Below, piece after piece: positions 56,832 through 62,361 of a stretch of DNA of 62,361 bases. Every line of letters starts with the position of its first letter. The first letter of the stretch is position 1. The position numbers and the translations under genes are program-made. The notes under the pieces were generated by a model. It saw only the letters and a list, made by a program, of their open reading frames with translations. It searched no databases and had not been told where the DNA came from. The stretch lies in NCBI RefSeq assembly GCF_020860125.1, contig NZ_JAJBUX010000044.1, positions 1 through 62,361 on the forward strand, given 5' to 3'. This stretch comes from Cloacibacillus sp. Lineage in GTDB: Bacteria > Synergistota > Synergistia > Synergistales > Synergistaceae.

Positions 56832-57176
56832 ATGTTAAGATATGCTGCTCCGTTGATACTTCTCTTTGTATCAAACATCTTTATGACCTACGCCTGGTAT
56901 GGACACCTGAAATATGTCGGCGCGAAGCCTCTTATCGTGGCGATCCTCATCAGCTGGGGTGTCGCCTTCTTTGAATACTGTTTTCAGGTACCCGCGAACC
57001 GCATTGGCCACACCGTTTACTCGCTGCCGCAGCTAAAGATTATGCAGGAGGTCATCACGATGACTATATTCGCGGGCTTCTCCTTCTTTGTGATGAAGGA
57101 AAAGCTCTCACTCAACTATCTTTGGGCCTCGTTCTGCATGGTGGGCGCGGTATTCTTTATCTTTCGCGGGAATTAG
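56832..57176 (+). CDS. DUF486 family small membrane protein
   Basis: A 114-residue protein with four hydrophobic helices (PLILLFVSNIFMTYAWYGHL, LIVAILISWGVAFFEYCFQVP, MQEVITMTIFAGFSFFVM, LWASFCMVGAVFFIF). The conserved stretch AFFEYCFQVPANRIGH..YSLPQLKIMQE identifies DUF486, a relative of the small DMT transporters. ATG 56832 has GAGGAAAG upstream. Its last 20 nt overlap the end of the convergent MFS gene. The substrate is unknown. Confidence 0.88.
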   Translation: MLRYAAPLILLFVSNIFMTYAWYGHLKYVGAKPLIVAILISWGVAFFEYCFQVPANRIGHTVYSLPQLKIMQEVITMTIFAGFSFFVMKEKLSLNYLWASFCMVGAVFFIFRGN

Positions 57177-58350
57177 AGGCCGGAGACGCTGTTCCAGCGT
57201 TTCCGGTGAAAAGCAGCGCGGCGGCCGTCAGCGCCAGCAACAGGCTGAATACCATAAATCCCTCCGTCATGCCGAAGCGCCGTCCGCCGAAGCTCCAAAG
57301 CAGGGGACCGAGAAAATAACCGATACCCCAAAAGAAATAGTAAGCCCCTGAAATAGTTCCCTTTAGGTGGTCCGGCGCGCGCTCGTTGAGGAAGGCCATT
57401 GAGGCGACATAGAAGCCTCCGAGGGAACCGGCGGCGAAACCCACGCAGATTATGGAAGAGACCCTGGGTATATATGGGAAGATACCCCAGGAGAGCGCCG
57501 TCAAAAGCAGTCCCGCGATGATGAAGGGCCGCCGGCCGTAACGGTCGGAGAGTGTTCCGTAAGTTATCTGCAGTAAGAATATGAATACGTAGCTGGCGGT
57601 GAAGATCATGCCCGTTTCGATCAGGCTGAATCCCTTCTCTGTGATGAACCAGGCGGGCGCGATGGCGAAGACCAGCCCCTGGCCGCAGCCGTAGAGGAAT
57701 ATCCCGAACAGCGTTATGCGCACCGGCAGATCCGAGAGCAGCGCGAAGGCCTTTCTTATCTCAAGCCGGTTCGCCGTATCCAATGAACCCTTTTTATTAT
57801 TCTCAACCATTATTAAAATGATGAAAAACGACAGCACGCAGAGAATGCTGTAAAGCACGAAGCCCAGCTCCCCGACCATCAGGACGCTGGGGAAAATGAC
57901 CCGCAGGAGCGGTCCCGCCGCCAGCCCCACATACATCGAGGCGCTGTAGATGCCGAGCATCTTTCCCTTATGTTCCGGATAGGCGATCGCGATGAGCGCG
58001 GAGGCCATCGCCCACAGCGGGATTTCTCCCGCGCCCTGAAGCGCGCGGCCCATAAATATGGGCAGGCTGGAGGCGGCGAAATAAAACAGAAGCCCGGAGA
58101 GCGCCATCAGGAAATAGCCGAACAACAGAAAGAGCTTCACGCCGAATCTGTCCGAAAGGCTGCCGAAGGGAACCTGGAAGATGATATACGGCAGTCCGTA
58201 GCAGGAAGCGAGCAGTCCGACGAGCGCCGAGCTCCCGCCGTTGAGTTCAATTACGCGTTCCGGCAGGCTCGACATCACGATCCCCACCCCCAGCATTGAA
58301 ATCGCGGCGGCGGCCGTAAGTCCGGTGAAGCTCTTTGCGCGGCTGTTCAT
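57157..58350 (-). CDS. MFS transporter
   Basis: A 397-residue major facilitator with 12 predicted helices. The antiporter-like motif A appears twice, in the loop after helix 2 (FGSLSDRFGVKLFLLFGYFLMA) and after helix 8 (YGTLSDRYGRRPFIIAGLLLTA). Drug or metabolite export is likely. ATG 58350 with GGAGAG 7 nt upstream is preferred to the start at 58365. It follows an EamA exporter gene on the same strand after 67 nt. Confidence 0.88.
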   Translation of the reverse strand: MNSRAKSFTGLTAAAAISMLGVGIVMSSLPERVIELNGGSSALVGLLASCYGLPYIIFQVPFGSLSDRFGVKLFLLFGYFLMALSGLLFYFAASSLPIFMGRALQGAGEIPLWAMASALIAIAYPEHKGKMLGIYSASMYVGLAAGPLLRVIFPSVLMVGELGFVLYSILCVLSFFIILIMVENNKKGSLDTANRLEIRKAFALLSDLPVRITLFGIFLYGCGQGLVFAIAPAWFITEKGFSLIETGMIFTASYVFIFLLQITYGTLSDRYGRRPFIIAGLLLTALSWGIFPYIPRVSSIICVGFAAGSLGGFYVASMAFLNERAPDHLKGTISGAYYFFWGIGYFLGPLLWSFGGRRFGMTEGFMVFSLLLALTAAALLFTGNAGTASPASNSRER

Positions 58351-58417
58351 AAGACAACTCTCCAATCCGTGTGATAGGGGTACGAGATCCCCATGTAGTC
58401 TGACGAGCGCTTAAATC

Positions 58418-59317
58418 TCATCGGTGCGGCCTGTTTACCGTCCATACGCCGGATACTATCATCGCGCCGCCGAGGAGGAGCCAGAGGGTGAACCGTTCGC
58501 CGATTACGAAATAGGCGACGACGATCCCCACCAGCGGCTGTAAAAATTGAAAAACCATCAGCCTGGCGACGGGGATGTTCGCCGCCGCGTAATACCAGAA
58601 GACGTAGGCCAGACCGGAGCATAAAAAACCAAGGATGGCGAGCGCCTCCCATGTGCGCCAGCTGAAACCGGTCAGGACTGAAACGTCCGTTCCCGTCAGC
58701 GCGAGCGCCGGCAGGCACATCAGCACCGCGAAAAAAATTTCCCAGAAGATCGTGAATACCGGCGGATAGCGGTTCTCCTTGAACAGCCAGCGCGTAAGGA
58801 CCATGAAGGCGGCCCAGTTGAGAACCGAGAGCGATATCAGAAAATCCCCGAAATTATAGGAGGAGATCCCCCGCGCGCCCTTTGTGCCCAGCCCGAGGAC
58901 TACAGCCACGCCGAGAAATGCTAAGATTATCCCAAAGACCCCGCCGCGCGAGAGCCGCTCTTTTAGAAAAAAACTGGCGAACAGCGCCGTCATCGCCGGT
59001 GCCGCCGCCATCTGCCAGTTGGCCGTCGCGCTGCCGGAGCTCCGCATCGCCACCGTCTGGATGCCGATATGGAAGAAAAATCCCATGAAACCCATGAAGG
59101 CCAGCACGAGCGTCTGCCTGCGCGTCGGCAGCCTGAGTTCGCCGCAGTACCAGGCAACGGGAAGCAGCAGCGCCAATGAAAGCACGAAGCGCAGGAACAT
59201 CACCAGCAACGGGTCCGCCTGTTCCAGTGCCACCTTTGCCCCCGCGAAACTCGCGCCCCAGAAAATTACCGTAAGTGTCGCGAGGATATAGACCTGTAAA
59301 AATTTATCTCTCTTCAT
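58418..59317 (-). CDS. EamA-family (DMT superfamily) exporter
   Basis: A 299-residue ten-helix membrane protein with two EamA repeats (TLTVIFWGASFAGAKVALEQADPLLVMFLRFVLSLALLLP; FLQPLVGIVVAYFVIGERFTLWLLLGGAMIVSGVW). It is not close to the EamA protein at 44192 beyond the family pattern. It probably exports an amino acid or related compound. It lies upstream of the MFS gene and may be co-transcribed with it. Confidence 0.88.
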   Translation of the reverse strand: MKRDKFLQVYILATLTVIFWGASFAGAKVALEQADPLLVMFLRFVLSLALLLPVAWYCGELRLPTRRQTLVLAFMGFMGFFFHIGIQTVAMRSSGSATANWQMAAAPAMTALFASFFLKERLSRGGVFGIILAFLGVAVVLGLGTKGARGISSYNFGDFLISLSVLNWAAFMVLTRWLFKENRYPPVFTIFWEIFFAVLMCLPALALTGTDVSVLTGFSWRTWEALAILGFLCSGLAYVFWYYAAANIPVARLMVFQFLQPLVGIVVAYFVIGERFTLWLLLGGAMIVSGVWTVNRPHR

Positions 59318-59389
59318 GCCGGAAAAAATTTCTCCTATGATATCTTAATATATGTATCTCGGAAATTGTGTGAAATATTACATTACAGT

Positions 59390-59641
59390 TTACATAATTT
59401 TGTATATTTTTTCAAGGACTATATTTAACATGAGGTGCATTTCATTACATCTATTGAATATAAAAATATTCAACAGTGCGCCATAGGTAAAGACCGCCGC
59501 CAAGGCGAATGAGGCGTATAACAGCCGTGGCTCCATGATAAAAGCAAATAACAGCGCCGCCGGGAGCAGGATCGCGGCTAGTGTCTTCACCCCCGCCGAG
59601 TTAAAAAATTTCTGTCCATGGTGTATCGTGATTGCCGTCAT
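59390..59641 (-). CDS. Small hypothetical membrane protein
   Basis: An 83-residue protein that I do not recognise. Two hydrophobic helices are visible (about 17-36, GVKTLAAILLPAALLFAFIM, and 40-60, LLYASFALAAVFTYGALLNIFIF), followed by a short amphipathic tail. A strong AAAGGAGGA lies 6 nt before the ATG, which supports translation. It is divergent from the LysR gene and may be its target. Confidence 0.6.
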   Translation of the reverse strand: MTAITIHHGQKFFNSAGVKTLAAILLPAALLFAFIMEPRLLYASFALAAVFTYGALLNIFIFNRCNEMHLMLNIVLEKIYKIM

Positions 59642-59796
59642 TACGATTCCTCCTTTACAGATTTGTGTTGTTGTTCTTTGACCCGATTATGAGATAAGTA
59701 TATATTTTTGTCTAACAGAAGCTATTGGTAAGTATAACAATGTTTTTATTGTTGATATAATTATTTATATTAATAATAATATTGGAGTGATAGATA

Positions 59797-60726
59797 TTGA
59801 ACCTGCTGAATATGAGATATTTTATAGAGACGACAGAGACGCTGAATTTTACGAAAGCGGCGAAAAATCTGAATATCTCCCAGCAGGCGCTGAGCACGCA
59901 TATCGCGGCTTTGGAAAGAGAGCTGGGCAGCGAACTTTTTATGCGCGGTGTGCCATTGGTTATCACTCAGGCCGGTCTGCTCTTCAAGAGCTACGCCCAA
60001 AAGTTTCTGAATGAGTACAGCTCCATGATGCACGAGATGAACGATATAAAAGACGAACGCCGGGGCACCCTCTCCCTCGGCATCGCGCATACGCGCGGAA
60101 GGATACTGCTGCCGGAGATACTCCCGCTATTTCAGCGGGTGTTCCCGAAGGTGGATATCAAAATTACGGAGGGAAGAAACGACGAAATGCAGAAGGCGCT
60201 GCTGGAGGGCAAGCTTGAGCTGCTCATATGCAAACTACCGATCATGGCGGCAAACGTAAAGAGCGAGTTTTTTTATCAGGAAGAGGCGGTGCTGATGGTC
60301 TCTGACGAATTACTTGAAAAATATTTCGGAGCGCAGAAGGGGACTGTGGTCAAAGAAATCGAGCGGACCGCAGGCGTCGGGCCGCTCGAAAAATTGCCTT
60401 TCCTGCTGCCGCACAGAGGGGATTTAATGCGCGTGGTGGCGGACGAACTGATAGGCAGAGCTGGTTTTATACCTAATATAATCGTTGAATCGGAGAATAT
60501 AGAGACGCTGCTGGAGATGTCCGTCCGCGGCCTTGGCGTCACATTTTATCCGAAGATGTTCATAGACTATTCCGGCTTTATCAATTTTCCTGAGACCTTC
60601 CATATAATACCGCTGGATACCCCCGTGGCCTCATACGCGATGGGCTTCTGCTGCCCGAAAGACAGATATCTCTCCTTCGCCGCGCGGGAATTTATCCGGA
60701 TCGCAAAGGAAAATATTCATCTGTAG
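59797..60726 (+). CDS. LysR-family transcriptional regulator
   Basis: A 309-residue regulator. The N-terminal helix-turn-helix (about 1-60: NLLNMRYFIETTETLNFTKAAKNLNISQQALSTHIAALERELGSELFMRG) is LysR-type, and the remainder is a two-lobed effector domain (about 90-300, GTLSLGIAHTRGRILLPEILPLFQRVFPKVDIKITEG). The TTG start has GGAG about 9 nt upstream. It is divergent from the small membrane gene and converges, with only 14 nt between, on the DapB-like gene. Confidence 0.9.
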   Translation: MNLLNMRYFIETTETLNFTKAAKNLNISQQALSTHIAALERELGSELFMRGVPLVITQAGLLFKSYAQKFLNEYSSMMHEMNDIKDERRGTLSLGIAHTRGRILLPEILPLFQRVFPKVDIKITEGRNDEMQKALLEGKLELLICKLPIMAANVKSEFFYQEEAVLMVSDELLEKYFGAQKGTVVKEIERTAGVGPLEKLPFLLPHRGDLMRVVADELIGRAGFIPNIIVESENIETLLEMSVRGLGVTFYPKMFIDYSGFINFPETFHIIPLDTPVASYAMGFCCPKDRYLSFAAREFIRIAKENIHL

Positions 60727-60740
60727 AGGCGGCCCGTCCT

Positions 60741-61529
60741 CTAAAATATCTCTCCGAGACTTCTCACAAAGGAGCCCGGCGGCAGCGAGGCGATCTTCTC
60801 CGCCGTCATAAACACGCCGTCCATATAGATGTCGCTCATATAGTCCTGGACCTCTATCGTGATGATCTCGTCCTTGCGCGCGAGCGATATCGTATGTCCC
60901 GAATAGGGACCGGGCCACGGAAGCCTCTCCGCTAAGACGGGCACGCCGCAGATCTTTGCCCCGAGCACCCCTGGATAACTTTCACGGCTCTTCACCTCTC
61001 CCGCGTCGTCGCCTGCCGCCGCGGCGGCCAAAGCGGCGGCGGTACCGCTGGGCGCGTTGGCCATCTCGTTGGTATGCCGGTCGGTTATCGATACGAAGGG
61101 GTAATAGGCGCGCGCTTTTTTGATGAAGTCTGTCACGAGGCTGATACCAAGGCCGTAGTTGGGGATGACCGCCCAGCGCAGCCCCTTCGCGGCGACCGCC
61201 GCCTTGAAGGGAGCCAGATCGTCCTCCGTAAGCCCCGTAGTGCCGATCACCGCGTTAAGGCTAAAATCCAGATAGACGGACATATTTTCAGCCATCACCG
61301 GCGTCGCCGAAAAGTCGATTACCAGATCAGGCTTTGACTCAGCAAGCGCCGCCCTTAGGTCATTAGAGGCCTTTATGCCAAGTTCACCGATGCCGGCGAT
61401 AGTCCCAAGATCGGAACCGGCCTCGAGGCACCAGCCGCCGACAAGCTGAAACCCCTCTTTGCCGACGATCGTCCTGACGATGGTGCGTCCTACGTTTCCG
61501 GAGGCTCCGGAGAGAAAAATCCTTGTCAT
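60741..61529 (-). CDS. DapB-like dihydrodipicolinate reductase homologue with degenerate active site
   Basis: A 262-residue member of the dihydrodipicolinate reductase family (lysine and meso-diaminopimelate pathway). The NAD(P) site FLSGASGNVGRTIV (5-18), DFSATP (72-77), GTTGL (96-100), PNYGLGISL and the substrate loop NAPSGTA (158-164) are present. But the catalytic stretch, normally HHxxKxDAPSGT, reads H-T-N-E-M-A-N-A-P-S-G-T: the second His is Thr153 and the proton-donating Lys is Met156. The length is normal. It may be a true DapB with altered chemistry or a repurposed dehydrogenase. It follows an acetyltransferase gene in a probable operon. Confidence 0.75.
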   Translation of the reverse strand: MTRIFLSGASGNVGRTIVRTIVGKEGFQLVGGWCLEAGSDLGTIAGIGELGIKASNDLRAALAESKPDLVIDFSATPVMAENMSVYLDFSLNAVIGTTGLTEDDLAPFKAAVAAKGLRWAVIPNYGLGISLVTDFIKKARAYYPFVSITDRHTNEMANAPSGTAAALAAAAAGDDAGEVKSRESYPGVLGAKICGVPVLAERLPWPGPYSGHTISLARKDEIITIEVQDYMSDIYMDGVFMTAEKIASLPPGSFVRSLGEIF

Positions 61530-61551
61530 GATAAAATACCCTCCCTCTAGA

Positions 61552-62007
61552 TTAGTTTTCTTTCTTTATATAGACCATATCCACATGTGGAATGCCGTCT
61601 TCGAGATAGACCTCTGAGATGCGCCGGAATCCCAGCGATTCATAGAAGCCGGCCAGATAGTCCTGCGCGCCGATCTTTATCGTATCCTCTCCGAGGACGT
61701 TCAACGCGAAGTCGATAGCCCGTTCCATCATTTCGCGCGCATATCCGTGTCCCCGGCACTCAGATGCGACGGCTACGCGCCCCATTGCGAGAGAGTCGTA
61801 GGTGACGCCGGGCTTGAGAATGCGCATCGAGGCGGCGAGACGTCCCTCTTCGTCGCAGCCGAATAACTGCCAGGCCTGGCGGTCCGCGCCGTCTACTTCA
61901 GGATATGGACATGACTGCTCGACGACAAAGATATCGCACCGCTGCATGAGAATATCGTAAAGTTCGGAAGTGGAAAGTTCCTCAAAAGGTTTTATCTTCC
62001 ACTGCAT
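61552..62007 (-). CDS. ElaA-type GNAT acetyltransferase
   Basis: A 151-residue acetyltransferase. The start MQWKIKPFEELSTSELYDILMQRCDIFVVEQSCPYPEVDGADR is the ElaA signature, and RVAVASECRGHGYAREMMERAIDFAL is the acetyl-CoA loop. The substrate is unknown. ATG 62007 has AAGGAGGG about 7 nt upstream; the frame continues to 62082 without a site. dapB-like follows 22 nt later with its own GAGGGAGGG. Confidence 0.88.
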   Translation of the reverse strand: MQWKIKPFEELSTSELYDILMQRCDIFVVEQSCPYPEVDGADRQAWQLFGCDEEGRLAASMRILKPGVTYDSLAMGRVAVASECRGHGYAREMMERAIDFALNVLGEDTIKIGAQDYLAGFYESLGFRRISEVYLEDGIPHVDMVYIKKEN

Positions 62008-62234
62008 ACACAGCCCTCCTTTATAACTATTTATAATAATGTGGATATAACCATTTAAAATGATACCATCTACACGGTGCAAATGGGAAAAGAAAAAAAT
62101 TGAACCGCCGACGGAGTAAAGGTAAAAAGAACTGATAGTATTTTTAAGAAATTTTTACAAAAAATTTATGGATATAATCAGTAAAAGGTGCATTGACAAG
62201 AGGTCACCAGGCCGGGTGTCCTATCAAAAAATGC

Positions 62235-62263
62235 TTGACGAAAAGCGGCGCCCGTAATATACT
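62235..62263 (+). promoter_or_regulatory. Strong rRNA-type promoter at the right edge
   Basis: -35 TTGACG (62235-62240) and -10 TATACT (62258-62263), spacer 17 nt, reading out of the window. A further TTGACA lies at 62193-62198. No gene follows in the last ~100 nt. Together with the GC-rich start region this looks like the front of an rRNA operon (inference). The rest of 62083-62361 holds nothing recognisable. Confidence 0.5.
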
Positions 62264-62361
62264 ACCTCTCGTTGCGCCGCGGGATGCGGCTGTCGCCACA
62301 AACCAGCCGCAGCGAGCACCATGACAAAAAGAATACAGAGAGAGCAAAAGAAACATACACC

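Noticed and set aside
1..62361. CRISPR array, insertion sequence or prophage
   Set aside because: No regular spacer-repeat pattern, transposase, integrase or phage structural gene was seen anywhere in the window.

Overview
The window is about 62 kb of a moderately GC-rich (roughly 55-58% by eye) bacterial chromosome. The mix suggests an anaerobic, amino-acid-using, Gram-negative-type bacterium, most likely of the Synergistota (Cloacibacillus/Synergistes-like). The reasons are a TolC-type outer-membrane channel with a periplasmic adaptor, many peptide and amino-acid genes, a minimal two-gene Suf system, split ABC genes and frequent GTG/TTG starts. The taxonomic call is an inference from gene content only.

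Layout. 1-640: tRNA-Tyr and tRNA-Thr with promoter and terminator. 640-10900: a PDZ protein, a sugar-dehydrogenase-like beta-propeller, a BASS transporter, an orphan ParB-like protein, a gamma-glutamyltransferase-family enzyme, an RclA-type flavoprotein reductase and a GntP permease. 11000-16160: a FadR-type regulator divergent from an M29/NicX-like enzyme, a DUF3798 binding protein and an M24 peptidase; the last two are AT-richer than their surroundings. 16277-17168: two small minus-strand genes. 17256-27980: a long same-strand housekeeping run (yfcE, GAF membrane protein, PHP phosphoesterase, ltaE, pmbA, cell-wall amidase, GerMN protein, rph, rdgB, secG, nicotinate phosphoribosyltransferase, rplM, rpsI).

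28300-38200 holds most of the regulation that can be read from sequence. A TetR gene has a promoter filled with palindromic operators. A glycine-betaine/proline ABC operon (proX-proW-proV) is followed by a GntR-RCK_C regulator that looks like BusR, the c-di-AMP-responsive osmolyte repressor, and a perfect 11-bp inverted repeat sits in the operon promoter. Then come sufC-sufB and a corA magnesium transporter preceded by a proline-rich leader peptide and two mutually exclusive hairpins. 38313-43957 is a complete tripartite efflux operon (adaptor, two ATPases, one permease, TolC) divergent from a TetR gene.

44192-62361: an EamA transporter, two tandem Cache-PAS-GGDEF diguanylate cyclases, an HD protein, mnmA, a FadR-type regulator, a P-type metal ATPase, cfa, small membrane proteins, an MFS and a second EamA exporter, a LysR regulator, a DapB-like protein with a degenerate catalytic motif and an ElaA-type acetyltransferase. 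A strong rRNA-type promoter runs off the right edge. The P-type ATPase is preceded on its own strand by what reads as a full NiCo (czcD) metal riboswitch with an overlapping terminator and a matching promoter. This, the BusR-like circuit and the corA leader are the most notable finds. No CRISPR array, insertion sequence or prophage was seen.
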